Origin: JBQTIY01 sp052387675
GTDB lineage: Bacteria; Planctomycetota; B15-G4
Assembly (NCBI GenBank): GCA_052387675.1
Contig: JBQTIY010000011.1
Span: forward strand, 124,001-188,000
Direction of reading: 5' to 3'
DNA: 64,000 nt
Position 1 is the first letter of the stretch. Each line of letters starts with the position of its first letter. This document shows positions 50,055-58,616 of this stretch, in pieces. A program made the translations under genes and the position numbers. A model generated the notes under the pieces. The model worked only from the letters and a program-made list of their open reading frames with translations, was not told the origin of the DNA and made no database searches.

Positions 50055-51487
50055 AGTAGGAGGCGGGGCAGCGAGGTCTGCACATGCCAGACGAGTTCGC
50101 GCGGCGTGCCGGCGTAGACCAGGAGATAGCCCAGCAGGCCCAGCAGCACGACGAGGGCGGCGGGTGAGGCAGCGGCCGCGACACTTTGCGCGCGAGCCGC
50201 GACACTCTGCGCGCGAGCCGCGGCGCTCTCGGCGCGAGCCGCGGCGTTTTGTGAGCGAGCCGCGACGCGCCAGCAACTCGCCAAGCCGAGCAGAGCTGCG
50301 AGCGGCACGGCCAGAGTCGGCTGCCACCACTCGGCGGGCGGCAGCGCAGCGAGCAGCGCGGCTCCGAGATCGCCGCCGCGCTGCACGAGCCCGGTCAGCG
50401 CGCGCAGCGGCAGCCAGCCCGCCTCGGTGCGCCAGAGATCGTTGGCGAGATCAAAGCGCGCGTTGAAGAGCCAGCCGCCCGCGAGCAGGACACCGGGCAC
50501 GGATAGCCAGGCCAGGAAGCGGCGAAGATCCGCTCGCTGCGCGGCGAAAGCGCTGCGCAAGGGCGCCGAGAGCAGACAGCCGAGCAATACAACGAGGGCC
50601 AGCAGCAGCCCCTCGTGCTTGGACGCGACGAGAAAGCCCAGCGCCAGTCCAGCCACCCCGAGCAGGCCGGGAGGTCCGCCCGCGCGCCAGCGATCGAGTG
50701 CATCCACAGCCACGATCAGGCCCAGCGCCACGAGCAGATCGGCCTCGGCCGCGCCGATCGAGCGCCCCACGGCGAAAGAGAGCAGCAGAAGCAGCAGCGC
50801 GGTCAACACCGGGCCAACGCGCCGCCGCAGGGCCGCGCCGGTGGCCAGCAGCAGCACGAGGCCGAGCAGTTGGATCGGCCAGCGGTTCTCGACATCGAGC
50901 AAGCTGCCGGCGCGCGCGAAGACATCGAGTTGCAGGAGCGGATTGAGCAGCGGGTAGTCGGCGTGCGTGATGCCGCGCTCGAGCGCGAGCAGCGGGCCGA
51001 GTGAATCGTGCAAGCCGCCCGCGATGAAGAGCGCCTTGGCCTTGGGCGACCAGATCGCGGCTTCATCGCCGGCCACGATGACGCGGCTGTTGGCGAGCAG
51101 GGCCTGATCGGCGGCGAGCAGCAGCGCCAGGAGCAGGCCGGCGAGTGCGAGCCAGGCGTGGCGGCCGGCGGTGGGTCCGGCGCTGGCCTGGGCGCGAACG
51201 GCTGCCTTCGCTGCGGCCGGACTCTCGTCGACCGCAGGCCAGCGCCGACCCGGCGCGGCGATCAGCAGCACCGCCGCCAGCGTCGGCGCGAGCGGCAGCC
51301 ACTCGATGGGCAGCCCCGGCACGAGCCAGAGGAACTCTGAGACGGCCACCATCAGAGCACCGCTCATCAGCGCCCAGGCCACAAAGGCCCAGCCGTCAGT
51401 GCGCCTGCGCAGGCCGAGCCGCCACAGCAGCAGCGTGCCGAGCACGAGCGGCGTGATCAGCCAGCCGGCGATGGCAAGCAGCGACAT
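49979..51487 (-). CDS. Membrane protein resembling PMT/GT39-type glycosyltransferases
   Basis: 502 residues with about 11 hydrophobic segments. After the first two helices an acidic luminal-type loop appears: VIVAGDEAAIWSPKAKALF, then ITHADYPLLNPLL (near residue 170), the D-Y-P/L pattern typical of membrane GT-C enzymes, which use a catalytic Asp in the first loop. A cluster SIGAAEADLLVALG and ASKHEGLLLALV fit the same fold. Substrate would be a polyprenyl-linked sugar. Near the C-terminus is a 7-residue repeat (AARAQSV) in a loop. The gene overlaps the convergent selenoprotein candidate by 76 bp and starts at the stop of the next gene (TGATG). Confidence 0.65.
   Translation of the reverse strand: MSLLAIAGWLITPLVLGTLLLWRLGLRRRTDGWAFVAWALMSGALMVAVSEFLWLVPGLPIEWLPLAPTLAAVLLIAAPGRRWPAVDESPAAAKAAVRAQASAGPTAGRHAWLALAGLLLALLLAADQALLANSRVIVAGDEAAIWSPKAKALFIAGGLHDSLGPLLALERGITHADYPLLNPLLQLDVFARAGSLLDVENRWPIQLLGLVLLLATGAALRRRVGPVLTALLLLLLSFAVGRSIGAAEADLLVALGLIVAVDALDRWRAGGPPGLLGVAGLALGFLVASKHEGLLLALVVLLGCLLSAPLRSAFAAQRADLRRFLAWLSVPGVLLAGGWLFNARFDLANDLWRTEAGWLPLRALTGLVQRGGDLGAALLAALPPAEWWQPTLAVPLAALLGLASCWRVAARSQNAAARAESAAARAQSVAARAQSVAAAASPAALVVLLGLLGYLLVYAGTPRELVWHVQTSLPRLLLHLLPVALLALGERVTSTVRAESSG
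50170..50268 (-). repeat. Tandem 21-bp repeats in the membrane protein gene
   Basis: Four to five imperfect 21-bp copies based on the plus-strand unit gcgcgagccgcgacactctg encode A-R-A-Q-S-V-A heptads between two membrane helices. The number is likely variable between strains. Confidence 0.7.
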
Positions 51488-51996
51488 CAGTAGTTCCGGT
51501 CGTAACGAAAGAGTTCGTAGCCCGGACCGCGCACCACGACGCGCAGCGACGGCAAGCTGGGCACGGGCTGATCGCTGCGCGTGTTCAGCACATAGGTCGT
51601 GGCCGGCAGAAGTTCGGCCAGCAGCCGCGCGTCGGCCGGCACACTCTCCAGCCGCGTGACGAGCACCGGATAGAGCAGCGTCGTGAGCTGCGCGATGAAG
51701 AGGTCGCCCTTGGGCTGCCCTGGGCCGGCCGGCGGACGCAGCACGACGAGTTCACGCGCGTCCGGTGCGTGCTCCCACACCACCTGCAGCGCCGTCCAGC
51801 CCGCCTCGCCGAGCGTCGCGCGGTAGCGGTCCTCGGTTGTGGCTCGGTAGCTGCCGAGGCGCGCCGTCCACGTCGGCGCCGCGAAATGCCGGCCCACGGC
51901 CACGCTGACTCCGGCCAGACTCACCGTCAGCCAGAGGAGCAATCCGACGGACACCGCGCTGCGCAGCACAGGCTTCACGTCCGGCGAGCCTAGCAT
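51487..51996 (-). CDS. Single-helix membrane protein, companion of the GT-C-like gene
   Basis: 169 residues. One membrane helix near the start (VSVGLLLWLTVSLAGVSVAVG), the rest outside: TEDRYRATLGEAGWTALQVVW, PPAGPGQPKGDLFIAQLTTLLYP, VTRLESVPADARLLAEL, and a closing strand GYELFRYDRNY. The P-x-G region followed by ALYP-like LLYPVL resembles the small companion proteins often encoded with membrane GT-C enzymes. The stop shares a base with the next start (TGATG), which favours coupled translation. Function unknown; association with the downstream glycosyltransferase-like protein is by context. Confidence 0.65.
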   Translation of the reverse strand: MLGSPDVKPVLRSAVSVGLLLWLTVSLAGVSVAVGRHFAAPTWTARLGSYRATTEDRYRATLGEAGWTALQVVWEHAPDARELVVLRPPAGPGQPKGDLFIAQLTTLLYPVLVTRLESVPADARLLAELLPATTYVLNTRSDQPVPSLPSLRVVVRGPGYELFRYDRNY

Positions 51997-52020
51997 CAGG
52001 CGAGCGCGAAGCTCACTGGC

Positions 52021-53715
52021 TCAGCGCTCGCCGTAGACCGGCAACTCCGCGCCCGGGCCGGCGTCCAGCTCGAGATCGAAGGCATTCCACACGACGAGTC
52101 CGTCTTCGGCCTGCGGATCGAGCAGTTGGAAGGCCAGGCGCGCGAGCGGCTGATCCAAAGGCACGCGAACGCTGCCGGGCGGCAGCACGCGATCCTCCTC
52201 GCTCGCCAGCCAACGCACGCTGAGCGTGCGATGCCCCTGAAAACTCTCCGCCGCGCGCTGCACGTCGGCGACGCGATGCACCTCAACCCGGCGCGTGACC
52301 GATTCGGTCAGGGTTTCGAGGCGCAGTCCGTGACGTCGCAAGCGCTCGATGAGATCTGGGCGACCCGGCGGCAACAGATAGGCGCGCGGAGCGAGGCGCT
52401 GCGTCGTGGCCTGAAAGCGCACGAAGGCCGGCACGTCGATCGTGCGGCGCGGGCCGTCGGCGATGCGCGTGGTCACGCCGGTCTCGCGATCAACGAGTTC
52501 GCGAAAGCCGCGCAACAGCAGCGGCTCGACACCGCGCGAGACGAGCTCGGCCGCGGTGGGCTGCAGCAACTGCCCCTGGGCGCCGAGCCGCGCCGTCTCG
52601 TCGTCAAGCCGCTGGCAGAGCGCCGCCAGCTCGGGGCCGCGCTCGGCGGCGAGCCGCAAGATCTCGGTGACGAAGGCCCGCGTCACGTTGATGCGCGTGC
52701 GGAAGTCGGCGTAGGCGTAGGCTTCGCTCAGGATCGGCAGGCGGTTGCGCAGGCCCAGCGTGTTGTTGCCGAAGCGCGGGCGGTGATCGAAGCTGCGCCA
52801 GCCGGTCACGAGGTCGGGCGTGTCCTGGAAGTCCTCGGCCGGGGTCATGAAGTTGCCGTAGTCGTAGGTTTCGAAGCCGTGCCGCTCGCGCATGCGGCGA
52901 CGCAGCTCGGGGAGCCACCGCTGCTCGGCGGCCGCGCTGAGCTCGGGGTGCGCGGCGGGCGTCAGCGGCCCGGCGTAGGTGAGTTCGTAGCCGTGCGCGC
53001 TGCCATTGGTGGTGTGCAGATCCACGACGATGTGCGGATCGAAGTCCACCAGCAGCGTCGCGAGCGCGCGTGATTCGACGGCCTCGTGCTTCAGAAAGTC
53101 GCGATTGAGATCCAGGCCGGCGGCGTTGGGCCGCTGCCCGGTGAGACGCGGCCCGTTCTGCAGCGGACGGTGCTTGGGGCCGAAGGCGTCATTGCCGTCG
53201 GGGTTGTAGTTGGGCACGACCAGCAGCACGACGTCGCCGACGGAGTAAGGGTCGTCCCCGTGGCGCGCCGTAGCCCCCGCCGCCGCCTCTTCCCCCCACA
53301 CGATCTGCCGCAGAAGTTCGAGGCAGGCTTCTTTGCCCTCGACTTCTCCGGCGTGGATGTTGGCCATGACCAGCACGCGCGGCTTGCCGCTGGCCCACGC
53401 GGCGGCGGCGTCGGCCACGGGCGGATTGGCCACGACGAGCAGCGGCATGTCGCGCCCCTGCGTCGTCGTGCCGAAGGAGCGGCGCACAACGCGCCCGTCG
53501 CCGGCCGCCTGCACTGCCGCCAGAAAGTCCTGAAGCTGCGCGTGCGAACAGGTGGCCGTGTCACCGCTGCTCTCGGGCACGGTCTTCGGCGCTGGCGGCA
53601 ACGTGCGAGGCATCTCAAGCGGCGAGGATACGCCTTGGCAAGCCGCCAGCAGCAGAGTCGCGTGCAGCCCGGCCAGGTGGCAGGCCATGAGCAAGGCCCG
53701 TCGGCCCAAGCTCAT
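52021..53715 (-). CDS. M14-family zinc carboxypeptidase-like lipoprotein
   Basis: 564 residues from the ATG at 53715 (ATGA overlap with the upstream gene). Lipoprotein signal: LAGLHATLLLAACQG, Cys near 26. M14 signatures: ANIHAGEVEGKEACLELL (H-x-x-E, about 125-142), the PNYNPDGND substrate segment, and VDLHTTNGSAHGYELTY (third His). After the catalytic domain, residues 330-564 add an elongated beta-rich region. The catalytic Glu is probably in the LSEAYAYADF segment. It cleaves C-terminal residues from peptides, or acts on peptidoglycan stems or glycine-rich chains; substrate unknown. It follows two small beta-rich proteins in one unit. Confidence 0.85.
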   Translation of the reverse strand: MSLGRRALLMACHLAGLHATLLLAACQGVSSPLEMPRTLPPAPKTVPESSGDTATCSHAQLQDFLAAVQAAGDGRVVRRSFGTTTQGRDMPLLVVANPPVADAAAAWASGKPRVLVMANIHAGEVEGKEACLELLRQIVWGEEAAAGATARHGDDPYSVGDVVLLVVPNYNPDGNDAFGPKHRPLQNGPRLTGQRPNAAGLDLNRDFLKHEAVESRALATLLVDFDPHIVVDLHTTNGSAHGYELTYAGPLTPAAHPELSAAAEQRWLPELRRRMRERHGFETYDYGNFMTPAEDFQDTPDLVTGWRSFDHRPRFGNNTLGLRNRLPILSEAYAYADFRTRINVTRAFVTEILRLAAERGPELAALCQRLDDETARLGAQGQLLQPTAAELVSRGVEPLLLRGFRELVDRETGVTTRIADGPRRTIDVPAFVRFQATTQRLAPRAYLLPPGRPDLIERLRRHGLRLETLTESVTRRVEVHRVADVQRAAESFQGHRTLSVRWLASEEDRVLPPGSVRVPLDQPLARLAFQLLDPQAEDGLVVWNAFDLELDAGPGAELPVYGER

Positions 53716-54140
53716 GCCAGATCCTGCACGTCGAGCTCCAGTTTGATCGGACGCGTCACTTCCGCGGCCGCCAGGGTGCAGACGACGCGCCGCGACGCAA
53801 AGGCCGTGGGCTTGTAGAGCAGCACGAAGCTGTGAGTCGAGCCGGGCCCCATCGACGTCAGGTCCCACTGCACTCCGTTGGCCCAGGTCTGAGCCTGAGC
53901 AGGCTGGGTTTGGAGGATGTCAGCCTTCGACACGGCGAGGGACACGCGCACGTGGTTCAGCGAATCGGGTCCGAAGGCGGGATCGCCCGGCGAGTGCGTG
54001 TCGATCTCGAAGCGCAGCTCGTGCTCAAGATCGCTATGGACCGTATGGATCACACGCAGCGCATCGGTATCGGCCGTGAGAGCCGGCAACGTGTAGTCGT
54101 AGCGGTGCGAGGGCACGTCAAAGCTGAGGACGGTGCTCAT
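53712..54140 (-). CDS. Small beta-rich protein of unknown function
   Basis: 142 residues. AAGGAG eight bases before the ATG gives strong translation. No signal peptide. Alternating strands dominate: VLSFDVPSHRYDYTLPALTA, ALRVIHTVHSDLEHELRFEI, HVRVSLAVSK, HSFVLLYKPTAF, VVCTLAAAEVTRPIKLELDV. The layout suggests an immunoglobulin-like or C2-like sandwich. No family recognised. It overlaps the M14 peptidase start by 4 bp and follows another small beta-rich gene by 12 bases. Confidence 0.65.
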   Translation of the reverse strand: MSTVLSFDVPSHRYDYTLPALTADTDALRVIHTVHSDLEHELRFEIDTHSPGDPAFGPDSLNHVRVSLAVSKADILQTQPAQAQTWANGVQWDLTSMGPGSTHSFVLLYKPTAFASRRVVCTLAAAEVTRPIKLELDVQDLA

Positions 54141-54152
54141 CGGCAGAACTCC

Positions 54153-54596
54153 TTAGATCACCACATAGTCGTAGGTCGTCTCGAAGGCGCCGGCCAAGTT
54201 TCCGGCTTGCACGCGGAAGGTGAAGCGGTAGAGCCCAGGATGCTGGGTCGTGAAGACCACGCCAAAGGTGCGCTCTTGGCCATTCGGAATCCCGCCGCTG
54301 CCGGGCACTGCCGACCACTTGCGTTCCCAGGCCACAGGCGCTGTCACCGCCCACTGCGGAGGGCCTGGCGGCGTTTCAACGTTCGTGATGACTTGGGCGC
54401 GCGTGAGCCCGATCGTCACGACCACTTGCTGCATGTTCTGAGCGCTGTTCGCCTTCACCTTGATCCGGACCGTCGACTGCGCCGGCGCCTGGGGTGGCGG
54501 ATACGGCACTTCGAGTTCGATCTGGTCGAGGCTGTAGGGCGGCGCCGGCAGAATGTTGTAACTGCTCGACGGAAAGGTGAGGTGGATCAGGGCCAA
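54153..54596 (-). CDS. Small beta-rich protein of unknown function
   Basis: 147 residues from a TTG start at 54596 with GGAG seven bases upstream. No signal peptide. Strand-rich: LIHLTFPSSSYNILPAP, QIELEVPYPP, STVRIKVKAN, MQQVVVTIGLTRAQVI, FGVVFTTQHPGLYRFTFRVQAG, AFETTYDYVVI. Like its downstream neighbour, it looks like a beta-sandwich; the GLYRFTFRVQAGN strand is of the type found in cadherin-like or PKD folds. Codon use is somewhat less GC-rich than around it. Both small proteins precede the M14 lipoprotein, hinting at a common but unknown function. Confidence 0.65.
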   Translation of the reverse strand: MALIHLTFPSSSYNILPAPPYSLDQIELEVPYPPPQAPAQSTVRIKVKANSAQNMQQVVVTIGLTRAQVITNVETPPGPPQWAVTAPVAWERKWSAVPGSGGIPNGQERTFGVVFTTQHPGLYRFTFRVQAGNLAGAFETTYDYVVI

Positions 54597-54675
54597 GGGA
54601 GGCTCCAGTGCGAAACGAGTACGTTGCGGACGAGTGAGTCTCTGAGAAGGGAGGCGAGGCCGTTGTGGTCAGCGC

Positions 54676-57069
54676 TCAAGGTGAAGAGGTCTGCGGCTTG
54701 GGTGTGGGCGCCGCAGCGAGATAGGCTCGCGCCGTCTCGAGGAGTTGCCGGCGGGCCGGCCCTTCCGGGTCGTCGGGCGCTGTGCGTGACACGAGCTGCT
54801 CGGCGAGTTCCGCCGCGCGGCCGTAGTTACCGAGATTCATCTGCGCCACCGTGAGGTTGCGCAAGGCGGCGAGTGTCGGCGCGGAATCGGCCTGCGGAGC
54901 CACCCGATCAGACTCCAGCACGGCCTCCCACTGCGCCAGGGCCGCCTCACGATTCTGCTCGGACCACTCCAGCGAGCCCAGTCCGTTGCGCGCCACGAGC
55001 GTCACGGCATCGTGCAGCCCGCCGACGCGCAGCGCCATCTCCAGGCTCTCGGTCAGGAGCACGCGCGCTTCCGGCAGCCGCAGCCGCTGCCGCAGGAACA
55101 CTCCGTAGTCCGACAGGCTCCCCGCGAGTTCGCGCGCGGCTCCGCCAAAGAGCTCGCGCTGCCGGGCAATGAGCTGGCGATAGAGCCCCTCGGTGCGGGC
55201 GTCGGTTGCGGCCAGCGCCTCCAAGTCACCACGCGCGCGCTGCTCGCGCGCTTGCGCTTCGCCCAGCCGCGCCTGCAAGAGGACGAGCCGCGCCGCATGC
55301 AGATCGCTCACCAGCGGCCCCTGGATCCGCTCGGCCTCGGCGAACTGCGCCTCGGCCTCCGCCAGCCGTCCACTGGTGAGACAGGAGTCGCCCCACAGGA
55401 CGAGGGCGGCAAAACGCAAATCATCGAGCGGGCCCGCCGGCAGTTCGTCGAGCAGGCTGCGCAACTCCTGCTCTGCTTGCGCGGTCTGCCCGCGCGCGCG
55501 GGCCAAGCGCGCCTGCCCCAGCCGCACGTCGGCGATCTCGCGGCTGGCGGCAGGATGCAGGGCCTGACGCAGCGCGAGCGACTCGGCGAAGAGCGTGGCA
55601 GCCTCGTCCCAGCGCCGCTGCGTGTGCCGCAGACGGGCGAGTTCCAGCGCCGTGCGAGCCACGTGCTCGGCGAAACCCGGTTCCTCGTGCCTGACCGCCC
55701 GCGCCTGCTCCAAAGCGGCCACCAGCAGCGGCTCGGCCCGCTCCGGCTGGCCGAGATCGCGGAAGAGCGCGCCGGAGAGCACGCGCAGATACCACTGCAT
55801 CTCGGGATGCGAGGCCAGCGCGTCGGCCTGCTCCACCGCGCGTTCCACGTAACTGAGGAAGGCCAGCCGCGCACGGTGATCGGCGGTAAGTTCCGCGATC
55901 ATCTCGCTGTCTGCCGAGAGCACCTCGCCCAGCGTCACGGCCACCGCCTCGGCCTGGCGGCGCTCTTCGTCGACCTTGTTGAGCGCGCTGCTCGTTTCGG
56001 CATAGGAACCGAGCAGCTCCACGTAGAGCCGGCCCAGCACGAGCAGCGCCACGCAGACGACGGCGGCCACGGCGCTGGCTACGGGATGCCGTCGCGTCCA
56101 CTTGGCTGTGCGCAGCAGCGGCCCGGCAGGCCGCGCCAAGATGGGCTCGTTGCGCAGAAAGCGCCGCAGATCGGAGGCCAAGTGTCCGGCCGAGTCGTAG
56201 CGCCGCTCGCGCCGCTTCTCGAGGGCCTTGCCGCAGATGATGGCCAGTTCGCGCGGCACGCGCCCGGCGATCCGGCGCGGATCCGGCGGATCCTCCAGGA
56301 TCACGCGGCGCAGGACTTGTTCGCGCGAGTCGCCGAGGAAGGGCCGGCGCAGCGTGAGCAATTCGTAGAGCACGCCGCCCAGCGAGAAGACGTCGCTGCG
56401 ATGATCGAGGCCGATGCGGCCGCCGAGGGCCTGCTCGGGACTCATGTAGGCGGGCGAGCCCTCCAGCGCACCCGAGCGCGTCACTGCGCCGCTGTCGCTC
56501 CGCAGTGCCAGCCCGAAGTCGGCCAGCTTGGGCGTACCGTCCGGCATGAGCAGCACATTGCCCGGCTTCACGTCACGATGAATGACGCCGGCGGCGTGCG
56601 CAGCGTGCAGTGCCTCGGCGATGGAGGCGGCGAGTTCGGCGCAGCGCTGCGGCCAGTCGCGCGGCAGTTCGGGCAGGCGCCGCGCCTCCTCAAGCAGATC
56701 GGCCAGCGTGCGGCCCTCCGGCACGAGTTCCTGCGCGATGTAGTGCCGGCCCTCGTGTTCGCCGACCGCATGCACCACGGCGATGTGCTTGTGCGAGAGC
56801 CCGCCGCCGGCCACGGCTTCGTGGCGCAGCCGCGCGAACTGGCTGTCGTCGCCGACAAAGCCCGGCGCCAGGACTTTTAGCGCCACGATGCGGCCCAGCG
56901 ATTCTTGGCGCGCCTCCCAGACTTCGCCCTGTCCGCCGCTCCCCAGCCGGCGCAGCAGTGTGAAATCGCCCAGCCGCTGCGGGAGCGAGCCGAGCGCGGG
57001 CGAACCCGGCGAAGCGTGGGCACGGCCGCCGTCGCTCGACTCGCGGCCTGCTGCGACGGTGTCCTGCAT
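54676..57069 (-). CDS. Membrane serine/threonine kinase with TPR C-terminus
   Basis: 797 residues from the ATG at 57069 (one at 57102 adds 11 residues). Kinase motifs: LGSGGQGEVWEARQE (Gly loop), IVALKVLAP (Lys), VIHRDVKPGNVLL, LADFGLAL (DFG), GSPAYMSPEQALGG, SDVFSLGGVL, with the C-lobe ending near 315. One membrane helix follows (VASAVAAVVCVALLVLGRLY). The outer part is helical with TPR-like repeats (LARLRHTQRRWDEAATLFAESL, ADVRLGQARLARARGQTAQAE). This PknB-like kinase-TM-TPR layout is very common in Planctomycetota. Substrates unknown. No nearby PASTA domain or phosphatase. Confidence 0.9.
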   Translation of the reverse strand: MQDTVAAGRESSDGGRAHASPGSPALGSLPQRLGDFTLLRRLGSGGQGEVWEARQESLGRIVALKVLAPGFVGDDSQFARLRHEAVAGGGLSHKHIAVVHAVGEHEGRHYIAQELVPEGRTLADLLEEARRLPELPRDWPQRCAELAASIAEALHAAHAAGVIHRDVKPGNVLLMPDGTPKLADFGLALRSDSGAVTRSGALEGSPAYMSPEQALGGRIGLDHRSDVFSLGGVLYELLTLRRPFLGDSREQVLRRVILEDPPDPRRIAGRVPRELAIICGKALEKRRERRYDSAGHLASDLRRFLRNEPILARPAGPLLRTAKWTRRHPVASAVAAVVCVALLVLGRLYVELLGSYAETSSALNKVDEERRQAEAVAVTLGEVLSADSEMIAELTADHRARLAFLSYVERAVEQADALASHPEMQWYLRVLSGALFRDLGQPERAEPLLVAALEQARAVRHEEPGFAEHVARTALELARLRHTQRRWDEAATLFAESLALRQALHPAASREIADVRLGQARLARARGQTAQAEQELRSLLDELPAGPLDDLRFAALVLWGDSCLTSGRLAEAEAQFAEAERIQGPLVSDLHAARLVLLQARLGEAQAREQRARGDLEALAATDARTEGLYRQLIARQRELFGGAARELAGSLSDYGVFLRQRLRLPEARVLLTESLEMALRVGGLHDAVTLVARNGLGSLEWSEQNREAALAQWEAVLESDRVAPQADSAPTLAALRNLTVAQMNLGNYGRAAELAEQLVSRTAPDDPEGPARRQLLETARAYLAAAPTPKPQTSSP

Positions 57070-57188
57070 CGCGGCGCACTTTAGCGCAGGTTTGACCAGC
57101 ATCGGAAGAGTCCCTAGCCTCGCGTGCTTGTCTGGCCGTCGTTCCAGTACGGTCCTTTCGCATTGCCCTGCAGAGAAAGCACTCCTGC

Positions 57189-57458
57189 TTGCCGCGCGTG
57201 ACCTTCACCTCCAACTTGCAGCGCCACGTCGCGGCGCCGGATTGCCGTGTCGATCCCGGCACGACAGCGCAGGTCTTGGCGCAAGTCTTCGCTCAGCACC
57301 CGCGCCTGCGCAGTTACGTGCTCGACGACCAAGGCGCGCTGCGCCACCACATGCAGATTTTCGTCGACGGCCGGCGAGTCGTCGATCGCAGCAAACTCAG
57401 CGACCCTGTCGGCCCGCAGGCCGAGGTCTACGTGCTTCAGGCGCTTTCCGGAGGATGA
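57189..57458 (+). CDS. MoaD/ThiS-like ubiquitin-fold sulfur carrier
   Basis: 89 residues. The TTG at 57189 gives PRVTFTSNLQRHV, the natural first strand; a GTG at 57198 would cut into it. The middle has TTAQVLAQVFAQHPRLRSYV and DDQGALRHHMQIFVDGRRV. The last residues are VYVLQALSGG, ending in the diglycine needed for adenylation and thiocarboxylation. The next gene, three bases on, codes for a BNR/sialidase-like propeller. That gene pair is a recurring bacterial unit whose job is not known to me. Whether it feeds molybdopterin, thiamine or a protein-conjugation route is open. Confidence 0.85.
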   Translation: MPRVTFTSNLQRHVAAPDCRVDPGTTAQVLAQVFAQHPRLRSYVLDDQGALRHHMQIFVDGRRVVDRSKLSDPVGPQAEVYVLQALSGG

Positions 57459-57461
57459 ACA

Positions 57462-58574
57462 ATGAGTGAGGCCCTCATGGTGGCCACCCGCAAGGGTCTC
57501 TTCCTGGCGCGACGCGGCCGCGGCGGACGCTGGGTGCTCAAGGAGCGGCATTTCCTCGGCGACCATCTCTCGCTCTGCTCCAGCGACCGGCGCACCGGCA
57601 CGCTCTGGGCCGCCTTCCAGCACGGCCACTTCGGCGCCAAGCTCACGCGCTCCACCGACGGCGGCCTCACGTGGAGCGAAGCGCCCAAGCCGGAGTTCCC
57701 GCCCAAGCCCGAGGGCCTCGTCGATGTGGATCCCATGCACGGCAAACCCATTCCCTGGAGCATCGAGCGCGTCTGGTCACTCGAGCCGGGTCATGCGCGC
57801 GAGCCGGGCGTGCTCTGGCTCGGCACGATTCCTGGCGGCCTCTTCCGCAGCAGCGACAACGGCGAGAGCTGGTCGCTGGTGCGCTCGCTCTGGGATGCGC
57901 CGGCGCGCAAGGAGTGGTTCGGCGGCGGCGCCGACCTGCCCGGCATTCACTCGCTCTGTGTGCACCCCCACGAACCGGGCCGACTGCTGGCCGGCATTTC
58001 TTGCGGCGGTGTGTGGGAGACGACGGACAGCGGCCGGAGTTGGGCCTTGCGCGCGCAGGGCATGGTCGCGCGCTACATGCCGCCCGATCAGCAGAACAAC
58101 CCCAATATCCAAGACCCGCACCGCGTCGTGCAGTGCGCCGCGCGTCCCGAGATTCTGTGGGCGCAGCACCACAATGGCGTCTGGCGCAGCAGCGACGGCG
58201 CGCGGAGTTGGCAGGAAGTCACGACGGTGCAGCCCTCCACCTTCGGCTTCGCCGTGGCCGTGCATCCCAGCGATCCCGACACGGCCTGGTTCGTGCCGGC
58301 GATGAAGGACGAGCAGCGCATTCCCGTGGATGGCCGCGTGGTCGTGGCGCGCACGCGCGATGGCGGACGCAGCTTTCAGATGCTCACGCGCGGGCTGCCG
58401 CAGACCGAGGCCTGGGACCTCGTCTTCCGCCACGGCCTCGACGTGGACGAGACCGGCCACACGCTGGCCGTGGGCAGCACCACCGGCTCGCTGTGGATCT
58501 CCAACGACCAGGGCGATGCTTGGCAGGCTGTCTCCGAGCACTTGCCGCCCATCGACTGCGTGCGCTTCATCTGA
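57462..58574 (+). CDS. BNR/sortilin-type beta-propeller protein
   Basis: 370 residues. Several S/T-x-D-x-G-x-T/S-W Asp-box repeats: STDGGLTWSE, SSDNGESWSL, TTDSGRSWAL, SSDGARSWQE, TRDGGRSFQM, SNDQGDAWQA, six to seven blades. Strands between carry WxxE-like and HPHEPGRLLAG or HPSDPDTAWF turns, as in sialidase/Vps10-type repeat proteins. No signal peptide is evident, so it is probably cytoplasmic. It directly follows the MoaD/ThiS-like gene and both are likely made together. A partner or target of the ubiquitin-like protein is a reasonable idea, untested. Natural stop after RFI. Confidence 0.85.
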   Translation: MSEALMVATRKGLFLARRGRGGRWVLKERHFLGDHLSLCSSDRRTGTLWAAFQHGHFGAKLTRSTDGGLTWSEAPKPEFPPKPEGLVDVDPMHGKPIPWSIERVWSLEPGHAREPGVLWLGTIPGGLFRSSDNGESWSLVRSLWDAPARKEWFGGGADLPGIHSLCVHPHEPGRLLAGISCGGVWETTDSGRSWALRAQGMVARYMPPDQQNNPNIQDPHRVVQCAARPEILWAQHHNGVWRSSDGARSWQEVTTVQPSTFGFAVAVHPSDPDTAWFVPAMKDEQRIPVDGRVVVARTRDGGRSFQMLTRGLPQTEAWDLVFRHGLDVDETGHTLAVGSTTGSLWISNDQGDAWQAVSEHLPPIDCVRFI

Positions 58575-58616
58575 GGATCGCTCAACGCGCAGCGTTCAGC
58601 CTTCAGCGCCCAGTGT

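Noticed and set aside
57100..57190. Promoter pair ttgtct...tacggt between the TPR kinase and the MoaD-like gene
   Set aside because: Spacing of 14 bp and weak match; not distinguishable from chance.
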